A stretch of DNA of 64,000 nt from a marine group bacterium Sva0996 bin134 (GCA_002239105.1 MPNQ01000003.1:155316-219315), one strand, 5' to 3'; counted from the stretch's first letter, positions 9,280-18,023 are shown. Numbers and translations: made by a program. The notes: a model not told the origin generated them from the sequence alone.

Positions 9280-10095
9280 TCAATCCAGGTCTGTCAAGGC
9301 AATGACCGCCCCGGCGTCATCGAAGTTGGGACGATCGGCGAAGCGGCCCATGAGACTCTCGGCGAAAATGTGGGCGATGGCGTCCATTATGAGGGCGCCG
9401 GCGAGCCGATGGCCCCGGGGATCGTCGGACAGAGCTTCTCCGAGCCGCTCGGCCAGCCGCCAGAACACCCGCTGGGCGGCGGCGGCATGTTCCACTTGGC
9501 CCTGCACCGAGCGCTTGGCCACCTCGAGCATGATGGGAAGTCCCGGCAAAAGGGTCTCAGCCAGGCGGCGGGTGAGCTCTTCTCGGCTCAGGCCGACCTG
9601 GCCGTCGACCGCGGCGGCGAATTCCTCGGCGGTGTTGTCCACCACTGCTTCCACCGCTTGGAAGAACAGATCTTGCTTGGAGCGGAAATAGCGGTAGAAC
9701 GTTCCCTTGGCCACCCCGGCCTGAGCACAGATATCGGACACGCTCACTTCGGTGTAGCCCCTCAGGGCGAACTCCTGAATAGCCACGTCCCGCAACTGCT
9801 CGCCGCTGTCCGCCAAGTTGGCCACTTCGGCATGGTCGGGGTTCTCGGCGTTCATGATCTGGGCAATATGGCGCAGCGGGAGGCGGTGTCGTTCTCGCAA
9901 ATCCCTGATCCGCTCCACCGCGTCAGCGTGGCGCTGGCTGTAGAAGAAGCGGTTGGCCGCGGCTCGGCGGGGCGCGGGCAGAAGGCCCAGCCGTCGATAG
10001 TGGTGGATGGAAGCCGCTGGAACCCCAGTGCGGGCTACCAGCTCGCTGATGGGGAACTCGCCGGGAGTGCCCATGACTCCACTCTTATTCGCCAA
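9280..10095 (-). CDS. Fusion regulator: MerR-type N-terminal HTH plus TetR domain
   Basis: This 271-residue protein has two DNA-binding modules in one chain. Residues from about 15 to 80 form a MerR-type winged helix (FPISELVARTGVPAASIHHYRRLGLLP). A TetR HTH begins near residue 105 (TEVSVSDICAQAGVAKGTFYRYF), followed by a helical ligand/dimerisation domain with no recognisable ligand signature. Another in-frame ATG lies at 10074 and may be the true start. It is on the same strand as the hopanoid operon and directly upstream of it, with candidate operators in the gap. The regulated genes and effector are unknown. Confidence 0.82.
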   Translation of the reverse strand: MANKSGVMGTPGEFPISELVARTGVPAASIHHYRRLGLLPAPRRAAANRFFYSQRHADAVERIRDLRERHRLPLRHIAQIMNAENPDHAEVANLADSGEQLRDVAIQEFALRGYTEVSVSDICAQAGVAKGTFYRYFRSKQDLFFQAVEAVVDNTAEEFAAAVDGQVGLSREELTRRLAETLLPGLPIMLEVAKRSVQGQVEHAAAAQRVFWRLAERLGEALSDDPRGHRLAGALIMDAIAHIFAESLMGRFADRPNFDDAGAVIALTDLD

Positions 10096-10141
10096 GCGGC
10101 TCCACCGCCAGCGCGTCGCAAAATCTTGTGGCCGCTTTTGC

Positions 10142-11341
10142 TTATTCCTGCTCGGCGATTTTGATCGCCTCTTCGAAGCTGGTGCCCTGTTCTATGAGGT
10201 TGCGGTACTTCATCACGTGTCGGGGTCGGTTGAAGCCGAGCACGCCGACCAGGCGGCCAGCCCGGCCGTAAAGGGCGGCGAACCGCCGTTCTTCGGTTGA
10301 TCCGGTGATGATGCGCACCTCGTCATCGGGCCGGGCCCGGCCGGCCAACTGGATCTTGCGGTCGTATTGGTCGCTCCAGAACCACGGCACCGGGGTGTAG
10401 GGCTGGGCCTCGTCGTCGGAGACCAGCAGACGGCGCACGGCGTGCTGGCCCTGCTCGATGGCGTTGTCCCAATGCTCCACCCTCATGGTCTCGCCGAACA
10501 GACGGTTGGGCCAGCGGGCTACGTCCCCGGCGGCGGCGATGCCGGGCGCGGCCAGGCAGGTCTCGTCGCACACCACGCCGTTGTCCAGTTCCAGGCCTGA
10601 GCCTTCCAGCCACTCGTTGTTGGGGATGACTCCGATGCCCACCACCACCACGTCGGCGTCCACCGAGGTGCCGTCGCTCAGATTTACCCGCTCCACCCGG
10701 CCGTGGCCGTCGAATCCGTCGACGCCCACGCCGAGCCGCAGGTCCACCCCGTTGTCCCGGTGTACGTCGGCGCACACCGTGCCGATCTCGTTGCCCAGGA
10801 TGCGGCCCAGTGGCACCGGCAGGGCCTCGATTACCGTCACGTCCAGGCCCCAGCCCCGGGCGGTGGCGGCCACCTCTGCGCCTATGAACCCGGCGCCCAC
10901 TACGGCCACACGCTGGGGGGAAGCCTCCAATTCGGCGCGGATGGCCAGGCAGTCGTCCAGGCCTCGCAGGGTGTAGATACCTTCCAGGCCGCCGGTGGGC
11001 AGCTCCCGGCAGCGGGCCCCGGTGGCGATAAGGATGCCGTCGGCGGCCACCGTGGAGCCGTCGTCGAGGGTGACGGTGCGGCTGGCGACGTCAAGCCCGA
11101 CGGCCCGGCGACCCAGCCGCCAGTCGGCCTCCAATTCCTGGAGGGCATCGTCGTCGGAAAGCGCGACGCGATCCGGCTCCCAATCCCCGGCGAGGAGCTG
11201 TTTGGAAAGGGGAGGCCGGTCGTAGGGCTGGTGGGGCTCATCGCCGATGATGGTGATGGCCCCGTCGAAACCGTCTCGCCGGAGCGTCTCCGCCGCCCGG
11301 GTACCGGCCAGCGACGCTCCGACAATTGCTAGAGAGCGCAG
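10142..11341 (-). CDS. NAD(P)H/FAD ferredoxin reductase (rhodocoxin reductase type), probable CTG start
   Basis: The recognisable body (TGARCRELP, the second dinucleotide site VAVVGAGFIGAEVAAT, and IAAAGDVARWPN) matches FAD-dependent ferredoxin reductases that serve P450s and oxygenases. The first ATG/GTG/TTG-type codon in frame is a TTG at 11134, but reading upstream in frame gives a good FAD site (LAIVGASLAGTRAAETLR) and the PYDRPPLSK motif. The gene therefore starts upstream. The only sensible start is a CTG at 11341, about ten bases after a GAGGAG. It follows the ferredoxin stop by about seven bases, so the two form a redox pair. Confidence 0.85.
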   Translation of the reverse strand: MRSLAIVGASLAGTRAAETLRRDGFDGAITIIGDEPHQPYDRPPLSKQLLAGDWEPDRVALSDDDALQELEADWRLGRRAVGLDVASRTVTLDDGSTVAADGILIATGARCRELPTGGLEGIYTLRGLDDCLAIRAELEASPQRVAVVGAGFIGAEVAATARGWGLDVTVIEALPVPLGRILGNEIGTVCADVHRDNGVDLRLGVGVDGFDGHGRVERVNLSDGTSVDADVVVVGIGVIPNNEWLEGSGLELDNGVVCDETCLAAPGIAAAGDVARWPNRLFGETMRVEHWDNAIEQGQHAVRRLLVSDDEAQPYTPVPWFWSDQYDRKIQLAGRARPDDEVRIITGSTEERRFAALYGRAGRLVGVLGFNRPRHVMKYRNLIEQGTSFEEAIKIAEQE

Positions 11342-11348
11342 CGGGGGA

Positions 11349-11549
11349 TTACTCCTCGGCGACGGAGATGGCCTGCTTGGGGCAGCGTTGGACTGATTCG
11401 TTCACTCGCTCGCGGGCCTCATCCCCCGGGGTCTCGTTCAGCAGGTACAAGAAATCGTCGTCGCGCACCTCGAAAACATCAGGAGCGACCTGCATGCAAA
11501 TGGCGTTGCTCTCGCACAGGTCGTAGTCCACGACCACCCGGTATCCCAT
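11349..11549 (-). CDS. Small ferredoxin, probably [3Fe-4S], P450/oxygenase partner
   Basis: This is a 66-residue ferredoxin. The start ATG at 11549 has a good GGAGG upstream. Cluster ligands appear as C-x5-C (LCESNAIC) and a C-terminal CP (RCPKQAI). That leaves three ligands rather than four, as in the [3Fe-4S] ferredoxins of actinobacterial cytochrome P450 systems. The reductase gene follows directly. No P450 gene is in the window, so the oxygenase partner is unknown. Confidence 0.88.
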   Translation of the reverse strand: MGYRVVVDYDLCESNAICMQVAPDVFEVRDDDFLYLLNETPGDEARERVNESVQRCPKQAISVAEE

Positions 11550-11672
11550 CGGATCCTCCCATCTCCCAAAAAGACACCCCGACCCTACCCAACCAACCCC
11601 CACCCCGTCACCATCAAGCTGCCATAGGTAAGACGAAATTGGCTCCGGCTGTGACCGCTTAGGGCACCCAAC

Positions 11673-12026
11673 TCAGAGGCAGAAGTGCTGGGTGTAGGTG
11701 CGGATTTCTTGGCGGGCGGTGGCTACGGCTTCTTCTAGGGCGAAGGCTTTGCTGAACAGCTCGCGGAGGTCTTCTATTTCGCCGATCTCTCGGGAGGCGT
11801 TGGCCACGGTGGTTACCGCCTCGCGGATGTCGGGGGGTGCGGCATCCTCTAGTGACTCCAACTGGGCCAAGTCCCCCTCGCCTTCCGCAGGCCGCATCCC
11901 CACCCCGTCTTCGGCCAGCTCGCAGAACGCCACAATGTCGCCTTTGTCCTCGCTGCCACATGACACTGCCCCTAGCAGCAGCAGCGCCAGGCCCATTGGA
12001 ATCAGGGCCCGGAGGGGAAGGGTCAT
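11673..12026 (-). CDS. Small putative lipoprotein of unknown function
   Basis: This 117-residue protein has an N-terminal hydrophobic stretch (MGLALLLLGAVSC) ending in a lipobox-like AVSC, so it is probably a lipid-anchored secreted protein. The mature part is acidic and helical with three further cysteines (FCELAEDG and a C-terminal HFCL). I do not recognise the family. The longer open frame upstream is a shadow of the thiolase-like gene; the ATG at 12026 is the start that makes a signal peptide. Confidence 0.65.
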   Translation of the reverse strand: MTLPLRALIPMGLALLLLGAVSCGSEDKGDIVAFCELAEDGVGMRPAEGEGDLAQLESLEDAAPPDIREAVTTVANASREIGEIEDLRELFSKAFALEEAVATARQEIRTYTQHFCL

Positions 12027-12043
12027 CCCACTAGCATGCCCCG

Positions 12044-13210
12044 TTAGGAGGTGGGCTTGTCGGAACCGACGATCCACATGGCGTAGTACTGGGCTCCGCC
12101 TCCGTAGGCGTGGCCGAAGGCCTTGCGGGCGCCGTCCACTTGGTGGTCGCCAGCCATGCCCCGAACCTGGAGGGCGGCCTCGGCGAATCGGATCATTCCC
12201 GATGCTCCGATCGGATTGGAAGAAAGCACCCCGCCCGAGCAGTTCACCGGCAGATCGCCGCCGTCGAGATGGGTGGCGCCCTCCTCCACCAGCTTCCAGC
12301 CGTCGCCGATCTCGCAGAACCCCAGGCTCTCCAGCCACATCGGCTCGTACCACGAGAACGGCACGTAGATCTCCACCGCGTCGATTTCGGCCCGACGGTC
12401 GGTGATGCCAGCCTGGGCGAACACGTCGTCGGCGCAGTCCCGGCTGGCCTGGGGGTTCACCTCGTCGCGCCCGGGGAAGTTGTTGGCCTCGCTGCGCAAT
12501 GCCGTGCCGTGGATCCAGGCCACCGGCTTGGTAGAGGCGTCCCCGGCGGCCTCGTCGCCCAGCACCAGCGCACACGCTCCGTCCGATGATGGACAAGTTT
12601 CTGAAAACCGCACCGGCTCCCACAGCATGGGCGACTCCACCACCTGGTCGAAGGTGAGTTCCTTTTGCTGAAGATGGGCGTAGGGATTGCGCAGCGCGTG
12701 CTGGCGGTCTTTGAACGCCACCATGCAGCCGATCAGCTCGGGGGCATCAGTGCGGGCCATGTACTGGCGGATGATGGGCGAGAAGTAGCCGCCGGCGCCG
12801 GCGTTGATCGACACTGAGAATGGCTGGGGCAGCGACAGCGCCCAGGTGGCGTTGGACTCCGACTGCTTCTCGAACCCCAGGGTGAGCACTCTGCGGTGGA
12901 TTCCGGCCTGCACCAGCGAGGCGGCCACCACGGCGGTAGACCCGCCCACCGATCCTGCGGTATGAACCCGCAGCAGCGGCTTGCCCACCGCCCCCAGCGC
13001 CTCGGCCAGGAACAGCTCGGGCTGCATAACCCCTTCAAAGAAGTCGGGGGCCTTGCCCACCACCACCGCGTCGATATCGTCCCAACCCAGCTCAGCATCC
13101 TCCAGGGCCCGGTAGGCGGCCTCCCGCACCAGGCCGGGCAGCGACACGTCGCCTCGGGTGGTTTGGTACTTGGTCTGGCCGACCCCCAGCACCGCGGTGC
13201 GCTCGGCCAT
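12044..13210 (-). CDS. Thiolase-fold protein (lipid-transfer/Ltp-like), lacking the catalytic Cys
   Basis: This 388-residue protein has the thiolase fold. Where thiolases have a nucleophilic Cys in a CxSG context, this protein has VHTAGSVGGS. The usual GHPxGASG is SSNPIGASG, so the His is Asn, and the C-terminal CxGGG is GHAYGGGAQ. It is therefore unlikely to be a canonical Claisen thiolase and resembles the Ltp/SCPx-like group, which includes retro-aldolases of steroid side-chain degradation. The start at 13210 overlaps the preceding stop (ATGA). A paralogue is at the right edge of the window. Confidence 0.85.
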   Translation of the reverse strand: MAERTAVLGVGQTKYQTTRGDVSLPGLVREAAYRALEDAELGWDDIDAVVVGKAPDFFEGVMQPELFLAEALGAVGKPLLRVHTAGSVGGSTAVVAASLVQAGIHRRVLTLGFEKQSESNATWALSLPQPFSVSINAGAGGYFSPIIRQYMARTDAPELIGCMVAFKDRQHALRNPYAHLQQKELTFDQVVESPMLWEPVRFSETCPSSDGACALVLGDEAAGDASTKPVAWIHGTALRSEANNFPGRDEVNPQASRDCADDVFAQAGITDRRAEIDAVEIYVPFSWYEPMWLESLGFCEIGDGWKLVEEGATHLDGGDLPVNCSGGVLSSNPIGASGMIRFAEAALQVRGMAGDHQVDGARKAFGHAYGGGAQYYAMWIVGSDKPTS

Positions 13211-14265
13211 CACTCCCCCTCCATCACGCACACCAGATTCTGCTGGAGGTACAAGCCGGAGGCTGCGTGGCCCAGCACTCGGTCGGCTCGGCCGTCGTGG
13301 ATCTGTTGCGCGGCATCGGCGATGCGCATGAGGCCGGCGGCCATCATGGTGTGGCCGGCGAGCGCGCCACCGCTGGCGTTGACCGCGGTTTCGGGTACCA
13401 GCCCCAGCTCGACCTCCAAGATGTGCTCCTGGGTGGTGAACGGGGCGGCCAGCTCGGCGGCGTCCAAGCGGTCGTCGCCCGCTCCGGCCTGGGCCGCGGC
13501 TTTGTGGGCGCTGGGCGCCCGGGTGAGATCGCGGACTCCAGGCTGGTGGGGATCGATGCGATGGTCGATGCCTTTGATCCACGCTGGTCGATCGCACAGC
13601 TCCCGGGCCCGGTCGCCGGCGGCCAGCACCACGGCCACACCCCCGTCAGCAGAGGCGGCACAGTCGCTGGGCCGCAGCGGGTCGGCGATGGGTGCCTCGG
13701 CCAACACGTGGTCGACGGTGGCCGCAGCGGAGGATCGCACGGCCAGCGGATTTTCGGCCGCGCCGTTCAGGCTGCGGACGGCGATCTCAGCCAATCGCTG
13801 CTCGCTCACTGCTCCCGACTCCAACATGATCCGGGCCTGGAGGCCGGCCATGGCGAAGGCGTCGGGCCACAGCGGCCCCAGGTAGTAGGGGTCGAGCTGG
13901 GTACTCAGCACGTCGCGCAGCGAGCCGGGCGACGACTTGCCGTAGCTGTACACCAGCGCGGTGTCCACCGCGCCGATCTGGAGCTTCACCCACGCCTCGT
14001 ACAGAGCCCACGCGCCGTCCATCTCCACGTGGCTCTCGCTGATGGGCGGGACCGCACCCACCGCGTCCAGGGTGTGGACAAATGAGAACGCCTGTCCGGC
14101 CAGAAAGTCGCTGCTGCCCGAGCAGGTGAAGCCGATGTCATCCTGCGTCAGGCCCACGGCGCCACGGGCCTGGTTGATGAGCGGCACCATCAACTCCACC
14201 TCAGTGGTGTGGGTGAGCGCCTTCTCCTGGTGCTGGGCCACCGAGACAACGGCGATGTCGCGCAT
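13210..14265 (-). CDS. Second thiolase-fold protein, likely partner subunit
   Basis: This 351-residue thiolase-like protein is encoded directly before its neighbour with overlapping codons. It also lacks a Cys at the expected nucleophile site (ISESHVEMDGAWAL). It keeps NASGGALAGHT and GHAASGLYLQ near the C-terminus. Proteins of this group commonly work together with DUF35 proteins, two of which follow upstream in the same operon. A heteromeric acyl-CoA aldolase or thiolase complex is the likely role; the substrate is unknown. Confidence 0.8.
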   Translation of the reverse strand: MRDIAVVSVAQHQEKALTHTTEVELMVPLINQARGAVGLTQDDIGFTCSGSSDFLAGQAFSFVHTLDAVGAVPPISESHVEMDGAWALYEAWVKLQIGAVDTALVYSYGKSSPGSLRDVLSTQLDPYYLGPLWPDAFAMAGLQARIMLESGAVSEQRLAEIAVRSLNGAAENPLAVRSSAAATVDHVLAEAPIADPLRPSDCAASADGGVAVVLAAGDRARELCDRPAWIKGIDHRIDPHQPGVRDLTRAPSAHKAAAQAGAGDDRLDAAELAAPFTTQEHILEVELGLVPETAVNASGGALAGHTMMAAGLMRIADAAQQIHDGRADRVLGHAASGLYLQQNLVCVMEGE

Positions 14266-14858
14266 CAGCCCTGGTCTCCCTCGGCCTGTTTAGCGTGCCA
14301 AGCGTTGGTGCCGGCTGCCGTGACTGGCACGTCGGGCTCCCCGGTGGGCTCCCAGTACAAGATGTTCTCCGCGGTGCGGCCCAACTGGTCGTCGGGCTTC
14401 CACACCGCCCGCACCCGCATCCCCATGCGTACTTGCGCGGTGTCGATTCCCCCCACCAAGCCAAGGAAGCCGATGTCGGCGCCGTCGAGGTGGATCCAGG
14501 CGCTCACATAGGGGATTTCCAGGTCGTCTCGGCCCGGAATCGGCAAGCGGGTCACACAGAAGCCCCCCACATGGCCGGTGTCGGGCAACTCCACATAGTC
14601 GGGGGTGGCCGCGCCGTGGCGGGGATCCACGCCCCGCGGAGGTACGAACACTGCGCCGTCCACCGGGGAGCGCTGGCCGAGGATCTTGCGGTCGGCGAAG
14701 GCGTTCAGATAGCCGGATGAGGCATCACCGGGAATGAAGTCGTACTCCAGGCGGATGGGGGTGCGTACCGACCGCACCAGCTCCACACCGGCCAGCTTCT
14801 CGGGCAGGCTCACCTCGCCCGAAAGCGCCGCAGGAGGAACACTCGGATCGGCGCTCAT
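14265..14858 (-). CDS. DUF35-type OB-fold protein (acyl-CoA binding partner)
   Basis: This 197-residue protein has the two-part layout of DUF35 proteins. An N-terminal segment (PIRLEYDFIPGDASSGYLNAF, then LGQRSPVDGAVFVPP) corresponds to the rubredoxin-like region but lacks its cysteines. It is followed by an OB-fold (YVSAWIHLDGADIGFLGLVGG). The start ATG at 14858 overlaps the upstream gene's stop. DUF35 proteins bind acyl-CoA and form complexes with thiolase-fold aldolases such as Ltp2, which fits the neighbours. Confidence 0.78.
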   Translation of the reverse strand: MSADPSVPPAALSGEVSLPEKLAGVELVRSVRTPIRLEYDFIPGDASSGYLNAFADRKILGQRSPVDGAVFVPPRGVDPRHGAATPDYVELPDTGHVGGFCVTRLPIPGRDDLEIPYVSAWIHLDGADIGFLGLVGGIDTAQVRMGMRVRAVWKPDDQLGRTAENILYWEPTGEPDVPVTAAGTNAWHAKQAEGDQG

Positions 14859-15301
14859 TGGTCTGCTCCCTCGGGCACAAAACCCTCCAGATCGGCGATG
14901 TGCCCCTCCCGCTCGGACCGCCACCGGGCAGTAACCCGCATCCCCACCGCCAGTTCATCAGGGCCGCTCACCAACAGCCCATGGACCATTGGGGTGGCGG
15001 CTCCGTCCAGGCGGATCAATCCCAGTCCGTGGGGCCTGTCCCACGGCGACTGGGATCGGGGCGGGTCAACCCAGGTCCAGCTCACCAATTCGCCGCCCGG
15101 GCCCACCTCTACCAACTCGGTCAGCGGTTCAGAGCTCTCTGGGTCGTATTCGGTGGGCGGGCACAGCACCGTTCCGTCGGGGCGGCGGATGCCGAGGATG
15201 ATGCCCTCTCGCAGTCCGGTCAAAAAAGCACCTATCACCGGGCCGGTGGTCCGGGTGAACGGGTACTCCAGCACCAAGTCGGCCCGAAGCCGCTCCGCCA
15301 T
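14855..15301 (-). CDS. DUF35-type OB-fold protein, second copy
   Basis: This 148-residue protein shares the layout of the previous gene: LEYPFTRTTGPVIGAFLTGLREGIILGIRRPDGTVLCPPTEYDP followed by an OB-fold (HGLGLIRLDGAATPMVHGLL), abbreviated here. It has only one Cys in the region where zinc-binding DUF35 members have four. Two DUF35 proteins and two thiolase-fold proteins in one overlapping operon suggest a paired or mixed complex. Confidence 0.75.
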   Translation of the reverse strand: MAERLRADLVLEYPFTRTTGPVIGAFLTGLREGIILGIRRPDGTVLCPPTEYDPESSEPLTELVEVGPGGELVSWTWVDPPRSQSPWDRPHGLGLIRLDGAATPMVHGLLVSGPDELAVGMRVTARWRSEREGHIADLEGFVPEGADQ

Positions 15302-15305
15302 GCGA

Positions 15306-15668
15306 CTACTGGGCTCCGTCTACGGAAATAGTGCCAGCGTCTGTGTCGATGACCACCGTGGTCCCGTCGGCCGGCTCGTCGCCGTCGAACTCCACCCCCA
15401 TGAGGCATGGGATCTGGAAGTCCCGGCTGATGATGGCCAGGTGGCTCTCAATGTCGCCCGACCGGCACAGGATCCCAGCCAGGTCGGCCTCGATGGGGGC
15501 CAAGAACGTGGCCCCCGCGTCTTTCACCAGCGCCACCGTCTCGGAGGCGACGTCATCGCCGGCATCGAGCACTGCGATCACGTCGTCGGGGGTGTCGAAG
15601 CGCACCAGCCGTCCTTGGCCGGAGATCCCGGAGAAAACCGAGCTTCCCCGGCCCACAACACCGCCCAT
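15306..15668 (-). CDS. Stand-alone PEP-utilising enzyme mobile (swivel) domain protein
   Basis: This 120-residue protein consists of the swivelling domain found in PEP synthase and pyruvate phosphate dikinase. The phospho-accepting His lies in the SGDIESHLAIISR stretch (compare GGxxSHxAIxAR), followed by IPCLMGV. The ATP-grasp and PEP-binding domains are absent. It lies between the DUF35 genes and an alcohol dehydrogenase on the same strand. Free-standing copies are seen in actinobacterial CoA-metabolism clusters, but no activity can be stated from sequence. Confidence 0.75.
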   Translation of the reverse strand: MGGVVGRGSSVFSGISGQGRLVRFDTPDDVIAVLDAGDDVASETVALVKDAGATFLAPIEADLAGILCRSGDIESHLAIISRDFQIPCLMGVEFDGDEPADGTTVVIDTDAGTISVDGAQ

Positions 15669-15706
15669 CAGAACTCGCTCGCTCTGTGATCAGCCAGCAT
15701 CATGCA

Positions 15707-16789
15707 TCAGAACTCGATGACCTGGCGCACAACCTCGCCGTTGCGCACCGCCTCTAGGGCCGGGTTGATCTCGTCGATGGTGATTCGCCGGGTGATCATG
15801 CTCTCCAAGTCCAGCCGGCCGTTCTTCCACAACCGCAGCAGCCGGTGGAAGTCGGTGCGCACGTCGGTGCCGCCGTAGTACGAGCCGACCAGGGTCTTCT
15901 CGTTGTAGAACAACTCGAAGGCGCTGAATGACACCATCTCCTCCATGCGGCCCACTCCTACGATGCAGCAGGTGCCGCCCCGCCGGGTCATGTCGTAGGC
16001 AGTGCGCATCAGCGCGGGAACGCCGACGCACTCTAGGGCGTAGTCGAATCCGTCGCCGCCGGTGATCTCGTTCTTGGCCCCCTCCAGTTCTTCGGGCAAC
16101 ACCGCGTGGGTGGCCCCGAAGGAGATGGCCTCGTCGAGCTTGGCCGGGTTCTTGTCCACGGCCACGATCTCAGCCGCCCCGGCGATCCTGGCACCCTGGA
16201 TGGCGGCCACGCCCACGCCCCCGGCGCCGATCACCACAACCGACGAGCCGGGGCTGACCTTGGCGGTGTTCATGGCCGCACCGGCCCCGGTCATCACCCC
16301 GCAGCCGATGAGAGAGGCCACGTCCAGAGGGATGTCGGGATCGATCTTCACCACTCCCTGGCGGGGCATCAGCATCTTCTCTGCGAAGGTGCCCGCTCCG
16401 GCCATTCCCCCGATCTCCTGGCCTCCCTGGGTGAACTTCATTCGGGCCATGGAGCCGAAGGTGATGTTGGAGCAGAGGTTGGGCTGATTGCGGCCCGTGC
16501 AATAGACGCAAGTCCCACAAGGCGGAGACCACACCACGATCACATGGTCGCCAGGAGCCAGGTCGTCCACATTGGAGCCCACCTCCTCGATGATCCCCGC
16601 TCCTTCGTGGCCGAGCACCGCCGGCGGGGCCTGGGGAATGGTCCCGTTCATGGCCGACACGTCGGAGTGGCACACCCCGGTGTGGGTGATCTTGATGGCT
16701 ACGTCATCAGGGCCCAAGTCCAACATCTCGACGTCGTCACACACGTCCAGATTGATTTCGCCCACTTCTCGCATTATCGCCGCAAGCAT
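15707..16789 (-). CDS. Zinc-dependent alcohol dehydrogenase (MDR family)
   Basis: This 360-residue medium-chain dehydrogenase has the catalytic zinc ligands in GVCHSD and GHEGAG. A structural zinc Cys set starts at PPCGTCVYCTGRNQPNLC. The Rossmann motif is VVIGAGGVGVAAIQGA. It resembles class III-like actinobacterial alcohol/aldehyde dehydrogenases. It is the 5'-most gene of the minus-strand CoA block and is divergent from the gene at 16862. The substrate is unknown. Confidence 0.9.
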   Translation of the reverse strand: MLAAIMREVGEINLDVCDDVEMLDLGPDDVAIKITHTGVCHSDVSAMNGTIPQAPPAVLGHEGAGIIEEVGSNVDDLAPGDHVIVVWSPPCGTCVYCTGRNQPNLCSNITFGSMARMKFTQGGQEIGGMAGAGTFAEKMLMPRQGVVKIDPDIPLDVASLIGCGVMTGAGAAMNTAKVSPGSSVVVIGAGGVGVAAIQGARIAGAAEIVAVDKNPAKLDEAISFGATHAVLPEELEGAKNEITGGDGFDYALECVGVPALMRTAYDMTRRGGTCCIVGVGRMEEMVSFSAFELFYNEKTLVGSYYGGTDVRTDFHRLLRLWKNGRLDLESMITRRITIDEINPALEAVRNGEVVRQVIEF

Positions 16790-16861
16790 TGGAGGATCGT
16801 AGGCCGCGCCCGCGCTCTACGACACACCTAACGGCCAGACAGACCACTACCCTCGTCAGCC

Positions 16862-18019
16862 ATGCCGCAGACCATTCCGCTGGACATCGAAGAGCTGAAT
16901 CTCCAAGTTGAGTTCTGGGACATCCTGGTCTCGGAAAACTCCAAAAAGCGCACTGGTCTCACGTCGGGGCTGATCCCGGTACGGGAGTACACCGGCTACT
17001 CGGGCATGGAGGCCTGGCTGCGCTGGCCCGACATCCTGGCCCGCTGCGACGAGGTGATGGAAGCGTCCGAACTCGGAGCCAAGATGCGGGGCCCGGGCAC
17101 ACAGACCACCAACGCCCACCCGTTCGCACTGGCCTGCATCCCGTTCGGCGGCTGGCGGGCCCTGGAGGAACTCTCGGCCATGGGGCTCACCACCCAGGTG
17201 GACGATGTGGAAGACCGGGTGCGGTTCCTCCTCGACTACTGGATGCGGTGGGTGGAGCCGTGGAGGGGCGACGGGTTCCGCTCGTGCTGGGACGCGGCCG
17301 ACACGCTGCAGACCTGCGATCCCGACATCATCGACACCCTGTACGAGGCCGCATGGCCGGTGGAGGGCGCCAGCGAGAACCGAACGGCTCGGCGGTTCGT
17401 GGCCGGGCTCCAGCAGTACTTGTTCCTGCTGTATCTGGACACCCGGCTGGGCACGGGAGACACCGGTCCCTACCCGCTGCCCAACGGCCGTCACATGATC
17501 GTGCGGGAGTTCTCGTCGCTGGCCCAGAGCTGGATTCCATGGAGCCACGTGGCCGCCGATGTCCCCTACCAGAACATGGTGGTGGGGCTGGTGTTCCGGC
17601 CCGGAATCCATAACCGCGTGAGCGACCTGTCCACCACGTTCTCGGTGCCGGCCGACAACCTGGCCTGGCTGGAGGCCATTTCGGTGTTCGACTCCCAGCC
17701 CGGCGGCAAGCTGGTGCCGGTGGACAAAGAGGAGATGCCCGACATCCTGGCCGCCATCAAGAAGGCCCAGGCCGACGCTTACCGGTTGATGAACACTTGG
17801 ACCTTCGAGGAGAAGGTCCGCAACGGCACCTATGTGTACTTCCGGGGCCTGATGTGGCCGTTCACCAACATCCTGGGTATCGACGACGAATTCGACTGGT
17901 CGATTCCCCACCCCCACACCGCCGAGACGGTGTGGCCCGTATTCGCCGGCGGCCTGCCCGACCAAGAAGACGCCGAAGAGGTCCCCTTCCCGATGTTCCC
18001 CCGGATAAAAGGAGCCTGA
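16862..18019 (+). CDS. Conserved protein of unknown function (385 aa)
   Basis: This 385-residue soluble protein is rich in Trp and acidic residues, with no signal peptide or membrane segment. I do not recognise a domain. Notable stretches are the N-terminal LDIEELNLQVEFWDILVSEN, the central FVAGLQQYLFLLYLDTRLG and the C-terminal TIPHP-like SIPHPHTAETVWPVF. It is translated with a luciferase-like oxidoreductase gene four bases downstream, so it may take part in the same reaction or pathway. Confidence 0.75.
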   Translation: MPQTIPLDIEELNLQVEFWDILVSENSKKRTGLTSGLIPVREYTGYSGMEAWLRWPDILARCDEVMEASELGAKMRGPGTQTTNAHPFALACIPFGGWRALEELSAMGLTTQVDDVEDRVRFLLDYWMRWVEPWRGDGFRSCWDAADTLQTCDPDIIDTLYEAAWPVEGASENRTARRFVAGLQQYLFLLYLDTRLGTGDTGPYPLPNGRHMIVREFSSLAQSWIPWSHVAADVPYQNMVVGLVFRPGIHNRVSDLSTTFSVPADNLAWLEAISVFDSQPGGKLVPVDKEEMPDILAAIKKAQADAYRLMNTWTFEEKVRNGTYVYFRGLMWPFTNILGIDDEFDWSIPHPHTAETVWPVFAGGLPDQEDAEEVPFPMFPRIKGA

Positions 18020-18023
18020 ACCT

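Noticed and set aside
9140..9280. A specific -35/-10 promoter for hpnC
   Set aside because: No pair with acceptable spacing could be found by eye, so only the inverted repeats are reported.
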